A DNA stretch of 64,000 nt from UBA11574 sp963752565 (GTDB lineage Bacteria; Desulfobacterota; Desulfobacteria; Desulfobacterales; UBA11574): assembly GCA_963752565.1 (NCBI GenBank), contig CAVVZC010000003.1, forward strand, positions 751,752 to 815,751, read 5' to 3'. Both the position numbers and the translations under genes were made by a program. The notes under the pieces are model-generated. The model saw only the letters and a list, made by a program, of their open reading frames with translations, did not search any database and was not told the origin of the DNA. Each line of letters begins with the position of its first letter. The first letter of the stretch is position 1. Shown one piece after another: positions 25,079 to 33,975 of the stretch.

Positions 25079-26038
25079 ATGAGCAGCATGATTGCTTTTG
25101 GCCCTGTCCCATCCAGGCGTTTGGGGCACAGCCTCGGGATAAATAATATCCCGCCCAAGATATGCACCTATTCCTGTGTATACTGCCAGTTGGGCCGTAC
25201 TAAAAAAATGCAGGCTGAGCGTCGTATGTTCTATAATCCGCAAAAAATCTTACAGGATGTCCAGGACAAGGTGAAAAAGGTGAAAGAGACCGGAGACCCC
25301 ATTGACTACTTGACATTCGTGCCCGATGGGGAACCCACGCTGGACATCAATCTCGCCTATGAAATCGATTTATTGAAATCTTTGGGAGTTAAGATTGCCG
25401 TGATTACCAACGGTTCCCTTATTTGGCGCGAAGATGTGAGAGAGGCGCTGATGAAAGCAGATTGGGTTTCATTGAAGATAGACTCTGTACAAGAAGAGTT
25501 TTGGCGCAGAATTAATCGGCCTTATGGAACCTTGCAACTCTCTTTGATTAAGCAAGGAATGTTCGAATTTGCGCGAACTTACAGGGGAGAACTTGTAACG
25601 GAAACAATGCTTGTTAGAACGGTCAATGACAGCGAAGATGGCCTCAGTAAGATTGCCGACTTGTTGGCTCGGTTGAAGCCTGACAGGGCTTATTTATCCA
25701 TTCCTACACGGCCGCCTGCAGAGGAATGGGCACAACCTCCTCCCGAGGAAATTATCAATCAAGCTTATCACATCCTCCATGAACGGATTGATCAGGTGGA
25801 ATATCTGATTGGATACGAAGGCAATGATTTCGCCTTTACGGGTAACGTCGAGGAAGACCTTTTGAGTATCACCGCCGTGCATCCAATGCGGGAAGAGGCA
25901 GTAAGCGACTTCCTGGCGCGTGCCGGAGCTGATTGGTCTGTCATACAGAGATTGATCGATCGGGGTCAGCTCATCGAGACGAAGTACAAAGGACGGAAGT
26001 TCTATATGAGAAGACTACCTGAAAGATACAATGGATAG
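25079..26038 (+). CDS. Radical SAM protein (COG0731-like)
   Basis: A 319-residue radical SAM enzyme: GPVPSRRLGHSLGINN, then CTYSCVYCQLG, the CxxxCxxC that binds the 4Fe-4S cluster and SAM, and FVPDGEPTLD for the glycine-rich SAM site. The C-terminal 80 residues form a winged-helix-like region (EAVSDFLARAGADWSVI). The family is widespread in anaerobes without a settled function. AAGAGGAAAAA precedes the ATG. Probably co-transcribed with the decayed Mrp locus from the promoter at 23740. Confidence 0.85.
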   Translation: MSSMIAFGPVPSRRLGHSLGINNIPPKICTYSCVYCQLGRTKKMQAERRMFYNPQKILQDVQDKVKKVKETGDPIDYLTFVPDGEPTLDINLAYEIDLLKSLGVKIAVITNGSLIWREDVREALMKADWVSLKIDSVQEEFWRRINRPYGTLQLSLIKQGMFEFARTYRGELVTETMLVRTVNDSEDGLSKIADLLARLKPDRAYLSIPTRPPAEEWAQPPPEEIINQAYHILHERIDQVEYLIGYEGNDFAFTGNVEEDLLSITAVHPMREEAVSDFLARAGADWSVIQRLIDRGQLIETKYKGRKFYMRRLPERYNG

Positions 26039-26067
26039 GTCTTCACTGACTCGGGGCACGGACAATG

Positions 26068-26260
26068 ATTTCTATATCAAGATGTCCAATGATTGATGAA
26101 CAAGATTTTGTACCAGAACACTATCCGAGACGTTTGAAAATGGGGTGCGTTGCAATCTTTGCAACCATCGGTGCAAGATCAAAGAAAGGGAAAGGGGTGT
26201 TTTCGGTGTCAGGGAAAACCGAGGCGAAAAGCTTTACAGTCTCGTATACGGTAAGTTGCC
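26068..26260 (+). pseudogene. Deleted, frameshifted copy of the 37.6-37.9 kb locus
   Basis: The first half (26075-26130) matches 37661-37720 (RCP...DEQDFVPEH). It is joined after an internal deletion of about 100 bp to a stretch matching 37796-37905, the N-terminus of the radical SAM activase (homologous frame NGVRCNLCNHRCKIKERERG). The Cys of GICGVREN is changed to Phe, and the sequence ends at GKLPKGL. Non-functional remnant of a duplication. Confidence 0.75.
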
Positions 26261-26344
26261 AAAAGGCTTATAATTATCAAATCGTAGCTCGGTGACCTAA
26301 TATCTTGTTGGAATTAGTACTGCTTAAAACCTAAGGAGCAGAAA

Positions 26345-26551
26345 ATGGCAAATGATAAATGTGTTTCATTAACAGTCAGGAAAGGAATATGGGACGCTTT
26401 CAGTGAAATAGCATCTAAAAGGGAAGTTGATATCTTAAATCTCATTGAGGAGGTTCTGATCGATTTTATAGTCAATAATTTAGATGATTGTCACAGATTC
26501 CCCGACTTGCTCGACGATCAGGAATACATCAAACATAGACCTCCTTGTTAG
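26345..26551 (+). CDS. Small ribbon-helix-helix-like protein (68 aa)
   Basis: Encodes a 68-residue protein starting ANDKCVSLTVRKGIWDAFSE, one beta-strand followed by two helices (DILNLIEEVLIDFIVNNL), the layout of ribbon-helix-helix or antitoxin-type DNA-binding proteins. AAGGAGCAGAAA precedes the ATG. It follows the activase relic. The family match is by pattern only. Confidence 0.55.
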   Translation: MANDKCVSLTVRKGIWDAFSEIASKREVDILNLIEEVLIDFIVNNLDDCHRFPDLLDDQEYIKHRPPC

Positions 26552-27268
26552 TGGAAAGGTTCAATCAAAGGCTTGGTGCTATCTGCATTGTCACATTCTC
26601 TTGCTGTCATCTTTTCCACAGTAAATCTTCCATGTCTTTAAATGTAAATTCTACTCATAGCTGCTAAGAACGATAGTGGCAATCAGTAATTATCAATCCA
26701 CCTGCTTACAAATAGCGAGTTCTTATCATCTCATCTTAAATTATTGTGCTGACCGTCAAACACCATTTTCTAAAGTCAGGATGTGCGGTATTGACCTGAT
26801 CTCAAACTGGGTCAGATACATTAGAAAACACATCGTCAATCCTGACTGATGTCAGATATCTTTGGTAGGCTTTAGCAAGTGATTAAGCATTGACCGGTTC
26901 CCCTGTCTCTTCGTAACCTTCCAGAAAGTTTCTTAGTACCTGAATTTTGCACGAGTCGAAGGTTTCTATCTACAAGGCATTAAGGGTGAAGACGTAGTAT
27001 ACTACTTCAAAGCCTTAATAACGCAGTAGATGGGAACCCTCGGCTTGCTCTTGAGTGAAAATTGACAAGTAAAATTATTTATCATCCTTTTATCCAATTG
27101 AGTAATAATCGTTAATGGAAAATAATCGATTAAACCATTGTGCATAGACCTTTTACAATAACCTGATCAATTCTCATGCAAGATTTAGGTAGTAACTTTC
27201 CTTGGTCCCATTCGCGGCTGTTTCGATTTTAGTGGTCTTGAAGTTGTTGCGAAAAAGAGTTCTAAATA
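26552..27268. other. Long non-coding stretch
   Basis: About 700 bp with no convincing gene on either strand. It contains one striking 60-nt inverted repeat (26970-27029, listed separately) and leads into the enhancer dyads at 27269. Confidence 0.5.
26970..27029. repeat. 60-nt imperfect hairpin
   Basis: Nested complementary arms CTAC.../...GTAG, TTAAGG/CCTTAA, TGAAG/CTTCA and the perfect core palindrome GTAGTATACTAC (26994-27005) form one long hairpin. No T tract follows. It could be a small RNA, a palindromic intergenic element or the residue of an inserted element. Confidence 0.5.
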
Positions 27269-27309
27269 TTTCGAAATTTTGCGAAAAGAGATTTCGAAAT
27301 TTTTCTAAA
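27269..27309 (+). promoter_or_regulatory. Paired enhancer dyads, island motif
   Basis: TTTCGAAATTTTGCGAAA at 27269 and TTTCGAAATTTTTCTAAA at 27292, 23 bp apart; the proximal copy starts 101 bp before the promoter. Confidence 0.78.
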
Positions 27310-27392
27310 TCTGGTTGCGTCTCAGAGAAGCTTAGAAGCTTTGTCAATTCGAACTATTTGAAATTATAACAATTATCAAGAATGTATGTTGA

Positions 27393-27407
27393 TGGCACGT
27401 TTTATGC
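27393..27407 (+). promoter_or_regulatory. Sigma-54 promoter
   Basis: TGGCACGTTTTATGC, an excellent -24 box (TGGCACG); 92 bp before the small gene at 27499. Confidence 0.8.
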
Positions 27408-27498
27408 TTTTAAGAATTCATAAGAAATTGGATTGTTATAATCTACCTTGGGCAAAAGTAATGGCTTACAGGATAAATTGGTTGAGGAGGGTAATAAG

Positions 27499-27771
27499 AT
27501 GGAAATAAGATTAAATGATTTGTTTCAAAGGTTTAAAACAAAAGGATTTATGCCCGTTGAAATCTCGGGACTTGTTAAAGATGTTTTTAATATAATTGGC
27601 AACAGTGGGTATTCCGCAATTACCACCATTGACCAGGAGCTCGAGGAATTAGGATGGGGCATAGGTATCATGGACAATGTTACCCATGAATTGGTCACAT
27701 CGCTGCTTGAAGATAATAGTTCTACTGATGTTGAGAGACATATTCATAATATGTATTTATTGGAGCATTGA
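27499..27771 (+). CDS. Conserved-looking small protein of unknown function (90 aa)
   Basis: ATG preceded by GAGGAGGGTAATAAG; an in-frame TTG at 27448 lacks such a site. Sequence starts EIRLNDLFQRFKTKGFMPVE and is mixed helical with an acidic tail. No family recognised. First gene behind an RpoN promoter, followed by a cyclic-nucleotide-binding-type protein. Confidence 0.65.
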   Translation: MEIRLNDLFQRFKTKGFMPVEISGLVKDVFNIIGNSGYSAITTIDQELEELGWGIGIMDNVTHELVTSLLEDNSSTDVERHIHNMYLLEH

Positions 27772-27928
27772 GTGAAGAAGTAAAGCAGGTGAAGAACAAT
27801 AGGTTCTTTTGATAGTTGATCACAGACTTGGCTTTAGTCGGTCGTTTGTAAAGGCCTAAATTATTAATTTCATAGTTGTTAGCTATTTTATAAACCTTTA
27901 TGAGCATAACGAAAAAAAGGAGGATGTT

Positions 27929-28411
27929 ATGGTGAACGTGAACGATTTGATAACATTTTATCTGTTCAGTAAATTTTCCGAGGAGCAATTAGAGGAACTC
28001 GCTGAAATCACCGAAAAAAAAACCTACAAAAAACACGCTCATGTTTATGAGCGTGGCGACAGCGCCAAGCATTTATTTGTGGTGAGTAAGGGTCTCGTAA
28101 GCCTAAGGAGATTTGACCTCGGAGATCAGGTGGGCATTGCCTTTGAGACGCGCGAGAGCGGGGAGTTATTCGGTGCCGCTTCCTTCATGCATCCTCAGCA
28201 TTATACGCTGACAGCTGTTTGCATTGAAGATTCAGAGGTAATAGCAATAGACGCCGACAAGCTGTCTGATTTGTGCAAAAAGGACCCGGCTGTGGGATAC
28301 AAGCTGATGCTCGAAATCGCTCGGGTCTATTTTGAGCGCTACAAAAGTGCCAAAAGAAACCTTCATGAGATGGTTCGAACACCTACGATTATAACTGCTC
28401 TTCCAGGTTAG
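27929..28411 (+). CDS. Cyclic-nucleotide-binding-domain protein without DNA-binding domain
   Basis: A 160-residue Crp/Fnr-type sensor domain: LFSKFSEEQLEELAEITEKK, HVYERGDSAKHLFVVSKGLV, ESGELFGAASFMHPQHYTLT and VIAIDADKLSDLCKKD follow the cNMP-binding beta-barrel. The protein ends after the long helix (LMLEIARVYFERYKSAKRN), so the usual helix-turn-helix is missing. The phosphate-binding loop is not canonical, so the ligand is open. AAAGGAGGATGTT precedes the ATG. It may act on a partner protein. Confidence 0.85.
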   Translation: MVNVNDLITFYLFSKFSEEQLEELAEITEKKTYKKHAHVYERGDSAKHLFVVSKGLVSLRRFDLGDQVGIAFETRESGELFGAASFMHPQHYTLTAVCIEDSEVIAIDADKLSDLCKKDPAVGYKLMLEIARVYFERYKSAKRNLHEMVRTPTIITALPG

Positions 28412-28542
28412 CCGATCTCTCTCATCACGGCCATCTCCCCTTTGGAGAGAGAAAAAGACTGACCCGTATTTTATTCGGAGGTGGGGGGATTACACGTACA
28501 GTTATTGAGAAGTTACTTTAATAAATAACAAGGAGGAAAATC

Positions 28543-28758
28543 ATGAATGAGTCCACTTACAAAATTATTGAGTTAGTAGGAACAAGCAGTGTTTCTTGGG
28601 AGGATGCTGCCAAGAATGCTGTAGAAACGGCATCCAAGCCCCTTGAGGATCTGAGAATCGCGGAAGTTACTAAACTCGATATGAAGGTCGAGAATGGAAA
28701 GGTCTCCACTTATCGCTCCAGAGTAAGCCTTTCCTTTAAATATAAAAGCGGTGCTTGA
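28543..28758 (+). CDS. Dodecin
   Basis: A 71-residue protein with the dodecin pattern YKIIELVGTSSVSWEDAAKN, LRIAEVTKLDMKVENGK and YRSRVSLSFKY. Dodecins form hollow 12-mers that bind flavins or CoA and store or buffer them. The usual flavin-stacking Trp position is occupied by the W of SWEDA. AAGGAGGAAAATC precedes the ATG. Fits a dormancy or stress operon. Confidence 0.92.
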   Translation: MNESTYKIIELVGTSSVSWEDAAKNAVETASKPLEDLRIAEVTKLDMKVENGKVSTYRSRVSLSFKYKSGA

Positions 28759-29139
28759 TGACGCCATAAGGGGTGGGAGTGACCACAATGATGCAGCTTC
28801 TGCCCCTTTTAGGTCAATAGTGCCCATTTTATTTATCTACAACGCGTTATTCTTCGGCCTTAATAAATCATCTTGCGAATTACACAGAATGAAAGAATTT
28901 TAGTGGGGCGAGGAAACTGGATATATACATGAAATTCGCAATACCTTTAACTGATAGGGAAATTAGAAAACAAAATTTCTGAAATATTCTTGCTCATAAA
29001 GATGCTCTTGTCACATGAAAAAACAGTCATTATATCAGGGAGTTAAGAGCGTTCCGATGGGTTGATTTCATTCCCAAATTTACCTGGGGTTATAAATGAG
29101 TAATTTAACAATTTTAATTCTTGAAAGGAGGGAATTAAA

Positions 29140-29598
29140 ATGGAACAGGCACAGCCGGTATGCCCTTTAACTAAAGGTAAGAGAATACTTGTCGCGATGG
29201 ATAGATCAAAATATAGCGAGAAGGCTTTTGATCAGGCGATAAGCATCGCAAAGATATGCAAAAGTATCCTTTTTGTAGTTAGCGTCGTTGACCTGTATCC
29301 TGAAGTGAAGGCAATTGTACTTGCCCTTGAGGAAAAGGGAAAGGTGTTAAAGGGGACAAAGGAATTCCTTGAAGGAGTCAAGGCTAAAGCCACAAAAGAA
29401 AATATACCATGTGAAACGATTGTGCATATAGGCGGACAGCCCCATGAGTTTATCATTCAAGAAGCAAAGGAAAAAAATGTTGACCTCATCGTGATGGGAA
29501 CCCATGGAAGGACCGGGCTAGATAAACTTTTAATAGGCAGTGTTGCTGAGAGAGTCGTTGGCCACGCGCCATGTGCTGTGATGGTAACCCCCGCTTAG
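29140..29598 (+). CDS. Universal stress protein
   Basis: A 152-residue Usp domain: GKRILVAMDRSKYSEKAFDQ and VMGTHGRTGLDKLLIGSVAE, a full ATP-binding loop. AAAGGAGGGAATTAAA precedes the ATG. About 380 bp without a recognised gene separates it from dodecin, so it may have its own promoter, though no RpoN element was seen. Confidence 0.93.
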   Translation: MEQAQPVCPLTKGKRILVAMDRSKYSEKAFDQAISIAKICKSILFVVSVVDLYPEVKAIVLALEEKGKVLKGTKEFLEGVKAKATKENIPCETIVHIGGQPHEFIIQEAKEKNVDLIVMGTHGRTGLDKLLIGSVAERVVGHAPCAVMVTPA

Positions 29599-29655
29599 AT
29601 ATAGCATATAGCGGAACACCTCGGTTACGTCACATAGCATTCATATGAGGATACT

Positions 29656-30387
29656 ATGGAAAACACATTCTGGACGGCCTTGGGAGCCAGTTCTTTGGCC
29701 GCATTAGTGACCTCGGTGGGCATTTATGTCATACGCCGCTTCGAGCAATGGGGCCGTAAGAATACCATCTACTTCATCTGTTTCGCTGCCGGCGTCCTGA
29801 TATCAGTGTCATTCTTGCACATCATCCCGAAGGCATTTTCCATGAATTCAAATGCCCCATTCTATCTGTTGGCCGGGTACCTTAGCCTGCACTTATTTAA
29901 TCGGTTCATCAACGCTTTTGTGTGCGATAAAGAATCGGATGCGCAATACGGGATTGGCCTTGTACCCATGCTTGGAATCGGGTTCCACTCATTTATCGAC
30001 GGGTTCATCTATTCCATTACCTTCACCGTCAGTATCTTTACCGGGCTACTGGCAGCCACCGGTATGGTTCTTCACGAATTTCCCGAGGGGATCATAACGT
30101 ACCTGCTGCTGAAACGGGGCGGGTTCAAGGAGAGGACGTCGCTGCTCTTTGCCTTATTGGCTGCGGCCCTGACCACGCCCCTGGGCATGCTCGTGTCGTA
30201 CCCCTTGATCAGCAAAATTGACAAACCTCTCCTGGGTGCCCTACTGGCATTTTCTGCAGGAGCCCTTGTTTACGTGGGGGCCACTCACCTTCTGCCTCAG
30301 GCTGAAACGGAGCAAAAGAGATACAGCCTTTTCGCCCTGGGTGCCGGCATTTTGGTGGCCGCGGTTATTATCTTTTCCAAGGCATAG
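29656..30387 (+). CDS. ZIP-family divalent metal transporter
   Basis: A 243-residue membrane protein with eight hydrophobic segments. The ZIP signature helices are present: GIGFHSFIDGFIYS (TM4 metal site) and MVLHEFPEGIITYLLL (TM5, HExxEG-like). The transported ion (Zn, Fe, Mn) cannot be told. Starts 57 bp after the universal stress protein stop and probably belongs to the same transcript. Confidence 0.92.
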   Translation: MENTFWTALGASSLAALVTSVGIYVIRRFEQWGRKNTIYFICFAAGVLISVSFLHIIPKAFSMNSNAPFYLLAGYLSLHLFNRFINAFVCDKESDAQYGIGLVPMLGIGFHSFIDGFIYSITFTVSIFTGLLAATGMVLHEFPEGIITYLLLKRGGFKERTSLLFALLAAALTTPLGMLVSYPLISKIDKPLLGALLAFSAGALVYVGATHLLPQAETEQKRYSLFALGAGILVAAVIIFSKA

Positions 30388-30397
30388 GTCCGTTCCC

Positions 30398-30529
30398 ATG
30401 ACTTCTTCTTTCAACTCTCACCACCGGCGCTATGAGGCGTGGTTCAGTCGTCATGAAGCCGCCTACTTTTCGGAACTCTTGGCAGTCCGCGCATTGCTCC
30501 CTAATTTTCTATATGATCGCATTAATTAA
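30398..30529 (+). pseudogene. N-terminal fragment of a SAM-dependent methyltransferase
   Basis: The frame SHHRRYEAWFSRHEAAYFSE LLAVRALLP matches the N-terminus of class I SAM methyltransferases just before their glycine-rich motif. It stops where the insertion element begins. No continuation exists on the other side of the element, so the 3' part has been lost. Starts 10 bp after the ZIP transporter. Confidence 0.7.
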
Positions 30530-31630
30530 TGCAGCATAATGACTTTAATCGTTCGTTTGGTTTAGCGTGGTCTTTTAAGTATTCAATTACTGCATTTTCA
30601 AGCGCTATAAGATTTTCAAAAAAGGTATTATGAGTCACACGATATCTCAGATTCTTCCAAACCCTTTCAACCGGATTTAGCTCAGGCGAGTAAGGTGGAA
30701 GAAAAAGCAGTTCTAATCGTTTTTTATGTATTTCCACAAATTCAGCAACCTTATTGCTTTTATGCGAAGCTTGCATTGTCAAGGACTAATACTATCTTTT
30801 TCCGTGTTTTAAAATTTCGAATCAGCCATTTGAGATAATAGATGAAGGTATCGGAATCAAAACCATCAAAGATCAGTGAAAATAAGCGACCATTACGGTG
30901 GTTAACTGCACCGCAGACGCCCACTTTTTCTTTAGTAATCGGGCATTTTACTTGACTCTTGTGGCCACGCGGAAACCACCCTCTTGTGATCGTGCTTTCT
31001 CTTCGTAAAAAGGCTTCATCATAGAATAGAAGCTCTATTTTGTTATTGGGAATGATTTCATCGTGAATTTTTTTTAAAGGTATCTTGCTTTTCGGGATCA
31101 GCGCCAACGGGCATTTTACGAGGCCGCTGCAGAGAAAAACCAAGCTGTTTAAATAGGTTCTGGCATTGCCGCACCTTTAGCTGAACACCGTATTTTACTT
31201 TTAAGTGATGGGATAAGAGTTTGCCGTCCCATCTGGCCTGATCGTATCCAAGGTCTTTTGGAGATTTTTCTAAGTTGCTTTTTAATCGTAAACGATCATC
31301 ATCGTTAAGTTGGGATCGGCGGCCTCGACCTGGCGTATCTCTTAAGCCCTGAAAGCCCGATTCATTTAGCCTGTGGATCCAGCGCTGAACTGTAGTAGAA
31401 TTTATTCCAAACAATCGGGCAACGTAGCTTAATGCATGACCATCACAGATCAGCGCGATAACATCTAAACGACGCACAAAACGTGCATCTTCATTAACAG
31501 CAAAGTAGTTTTGAATTTCGGTTTTAACCTTTTCTACCTCTTTGATTTGTAGCATTTTTGGCATAATTCACCTCCTTGAGGTGAATGTACCATAAAATAT
31601 TTTATACTGCAATATATATTACGTTTATTA
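30505..31630 (-). mobile_element. IS630-family insertion sequence (boundaries approximate)
   Basis: Contains an IS630/Tc1-type transposase and replaces the 3' end of a methyltransferase gene. Related terminal sequences face each other: TGCAGCATAATGA at the left (about 30531) and, on the minus strand at the right, TTGCAGTATAAAAT (about 31597-31611). Surroundings are TA-rich, as expected for TA target preference. Exact ends and target duplication could not be fixed by eye. Confidence 0.7.
30522..31564 (-). pseudogene. IS630-family transposase, frameshifted twice
   Basis: Segment 1 (31564-31058) holds the helix-turn-helix (GHALSYVARLFGINSTTVQR). Segment 2 (to about 30760) holds the first two catalytic acids (LLFYDEAFLRRE, VLVLDNA). 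Segment 3 (30782-30522) holds the last (PPYSPELNPVERVWKNLRYR). The first shift is in a run of eight A, where programmed -1 frameshifting is known for some IS630 members. The second, near DNASF, is a single extra G and looks inactivating. Confidence 0.85.
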
Positions 31631-31666
31631 TATTCCCATTTATGTTATTTGTGATTGTCTTTTCGA

Positions 31667-31707
31667 TTTCGAAATTTTGCGAAAAGAGATTTCGATATTT
31701 TTCTAAT
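31667..31707 (+). promoter_or_regulatory. Paired enhancer dyads, island motif
   Basis: TTTCGAAATTTTGCGAAA at 31667 and TTTCGATATTTTTCTAAT at 31690, 23 bp apart; proximal copy 102 bp before the promoter. They begin just beyond the insertion element. Confidence 0.75.
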
Positions 31708-31791
31708 TTTTCATTTCACAGGAAAGTCATTAAATCGCCCCATCAAAATTAACTATTTGAATTTATTGCATCTATAATGCCCATAGCAGGA

Positions 31792-31806
31792 TGGCACACT
31801 TTATGC
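31792..31806 (+). promoter_or_regulatory. Sigma-54 promoter
   Basis: TGGCACACTTTATGC, 196 bp before the NifX-type gene; heads the largest operon of the island. Confidence 0.78.
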
Positions 31807-32001
31807 TGTATGAAATATTAAACAAAAGCGAACAACATGCTTAATTGAGAAAGCATTAATCAATTAACACCGCAACCTTGCCTGGAAGGTCGGACAAAAT
31901 TAAAGGAGATGATGTGAATTATTTGCTGATAGCATTTATTATCGCAATTTAGCATCACCTTGATTAAATAGCCAAGAACACAAATACAAGGAGATTTTAA
32001 A

Positions 32002-32517
32002 ATGAAGGTAGCAGTGAGTGCAAACGGAAGAGACCTGGATGCGCCGATTGACCCACGTTTCGGTCGGTGTGCCTATTTTATTATCGTGGATACGGACGAC
32101 ATAAGTTTTGAGGCCTTTGATAATGAGAGTATCGCCTTAGGTGGAGGAGCGGGGATTCAATCTGCCCAGTTTGTGGTTTCTAAAGGGGCCAAGGTTATTA
32201 TTACGGGAAATGTAGGTCCAAATGCTGTGAGTACACTCTCGGCAGCAGGCGATGAAGCTGTTCACGGGCCAAACGGGCACAGTAAGAAAGGCCATAGAGG
32301 ATTACAAAAAAGGGAAGTTAACCGGTTCGAACGAGGCCAATGCCTCTAGTAAGTGCCGGCATGATGGCCCGTGGAGCCGGTATGGGTCGTGGTATGGGCA
32401 GAGGAATGGGCGGTGGAAGAGGTATGGGCCGTGGAAGAAGCAGATGAGTTACGCAAACAGATCAAACCCATTGAATCCGGAGTCAGGGATTTAAACAAGA
32501 ATAAACAAGGAAATTGA
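32002..32517 (+). pseudogene. NifX-type protein with Gly/Arg/Met-rich and DUF5320-like tail (frameshifted)
   Basis: Frame 1 encodes MKVAVSANGRDLDAPIDPRF and GNVGPNAVSTLSAAG, a dinitrogenase Fe-Mo cofactor-binding-type domain. After about 32250 the expected continuation (LFTGQTGTVRKAIEDYKKGK) is in another frame, and from about 32350 a third frame gives a MGRGMGRGMGGGRGMGRG repeat. Another frame then yields EEADELRKQIKPIESGVRDL, a DUF5320-like helix ending at 32517. AAGGAGATTTTAAA precedes the ATG. If the indels are errors this is one protein; as read, only the N-terminal 84 residues are faithful. Confidence 0.65.
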
Positions 32518-32535
32518 AAATAGAAGGTAAATCTC

Positions 32536-33786
32536 ATGGTGATTAAAAAGCAAAACATCAGTGATGAAGCCCGTAAAAAAAAGAGGAAGTTACAAGAGCG
32601 TGAAATCAAGGAAAGACTTAATCACATAACAAACAAAATCCTTGTCATGAGCGGTAAAGGGGGTGTTGGTAAAAGTAGTGTGGCGGCCTATCTATCCGTG
32701 GTTCTGGCAAAGAGAGGTTACCGGGTCGGTCTTATGGACGTGGATCTTCATGGACCCAGCATCCCTCGAATGCTGGGCCTGAAAGGAAGTATTCATCCGG
32801 GGGTTCACAAAGGGAAAGCAATTCCTGTCAATTATCTTCCGAATATGGAAGTGATTTCAATTGAAATCCTTACGGGAGAAAACAAAGATACAGCAACGAT
32901 CTGGCGGGGACCCCTTAAGATTGGGGTGATCAAGCAGTTTATAGCTGATATTGAGTGGGGGGATCTCGATTATTTGATTATTGATTCACCTCCCGGTACC
33001 GGGGATGAGCCCCTGACCGTGGCCCAGACTATTCCGGATGCCAAGGCCCTGATTGTAACCACGCCCCAGGAGATCTCATTAGCCGATGTCAGGAAATCCA
33101 TTAACTTCTGCCGTCAGGTGCACATGGAGATTCTGGGCCTAGTGGAGAATATGAGTGGCCTAAAGTGCCCTTATTGCGGAAAAATCATAGACCTGTTTAA
33201 AACTCAAGGCGGGATGGTGACTGCAAAAAAAGAGAACTTGAGACTCCTGGCAACCCTGCCGTTTGAGCCCGAACTGGTAAAGGAAGGGGATGCGGGGGAT
33301 ATAAGCCTTCTTGATAATGATGAACTCTTAATCACCCGGGAATTCAACAAAATGGTGGATGAGATTGTGAAAATAAGTGAGGCGGATCATGACCTTCCTG
33401 CCAAATCAACGGAAATAGAGCTGCCAAGCCTGAATAAAGGCACAGCAGACGGCAGAGTTATCGTAATGCCCGTGTCGGAAGGAAAGCTTGCATCTCATTT
33501 TGGGCATTGTGACCAGTTCGCTTTCATTGAAACCGAAGATGGAAAAATCAAGGGCAATGAAATGCGCATCCCCCCGCCGCATGAACCCGGGGTGCTGCCT
33601 CGTTGGCTCAACGAGCAGGGGGCTGATGTGATCATAGCAAGAGGGATAGGAGAGAGAGCGCAGCAGCTTCTTCGTGAAAACGGAATTGAGGTTGTCATTG
33701 GCGGCCCCGTGGATTCCCCGGAGTCCCTGGCAAATCAGTACCTCGCGAACACCTTGATAAGCGGGGATAACGTTTGTGACCACTAA
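32536..33786 (+). CDS. Mrp/NBP35-type Fe-S carrier ATPase fused to a NifX-type domain
   Basis: A 416-residue protein. Residues 35-290 are a P-loop ATPase of the Mrp/ApbC group: Walker A MSGKGGVGKSS, VDLHGPSIPRMLGL, Walker B IIDSPPGTGDEPL, and the cluster-binding CPYCG after ENMSGLK. Residues 300-410 are a NifX-type domain (LASHFGHCDQFAFIE ... QGADVIIARGIGERAQ). Mrp proteins carry and transfer Fe-S clusters; the fused domain binds metal clusters in related proteins, so a combined scaffold/carrier is plausible (inference). It directly follows the NifX-type gene in one operon. The decayed paralogue lies at 23818. Confidence 0.9.
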   Translation: MVIKKQNISDEARKKKRKLQEREIKERLNHITNKILVMSGKGGVGKSSVAAYLSVVLAKRGYRVGLMDVDLHGPSIPRMLGLKGSIHPGVHKGKAIPVNYLPNMEVISIEILTGENKDTATIWRGPLKIGVIKQFIADIEWGDLDYLIIDSPPGTGDEPLTVAQTIPDAKALIVTTPQEISLADVRKSINFCRQVHMEILGLVENMSGLKCPYCGKIIDLFKTQGGMVTAKKENLRLLATLPFEPELVKEGDAGDISLLDNDELLITREFNKMVDEIVKISEADHDLPAKSTEIELPSLNKGTADGRVIVMPVSEGKLASHFGHCDQFAFIETEDGKIKGNEMRIPPPHEPGVLPRWLNEQGADVIIARGIGERAQQLLRENGIEVVIGGPVDSPESLANQYLANTLISGDNVCDH

Positions 33787-33831
33787 CAAAGTTTGATCCG
33801 GAAGATTGATTGCAATTTCAAGGAGCTATAT

Positions 33832-33975
33832 ATGATTATCAGTATTGCAAGCGGAAAAGGGGGTACAGGAAAAACAACCATAGCCACGAACCTGGCAGTT
33901 TCTATTGAAACAGACGTTCAAATTATAGACTGTGATGTGGAAGAACCGAATGCTCACCTCTTTTTGGAGAATTGA
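33832..33975 (+). pseudogene. Truncated MinD-type ATPase N-terminus
   Basis: AAGGAGCTATAT and an ATG introduce 47 residues: SIASGKGGTGKTTIATNLAV (Walker A) to IIDCDVEEPNAHLFLEN, then TGA. Full-length homologues continue for about 240 more residues with two 4Fe-4S ferredoxin motifs. Here the frame runs straight into the Hsp20 gene, whose own N-terminus is missing, so a deletion joined the two. A similar truncated copy lies at 45224. Confidence 0.75.
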
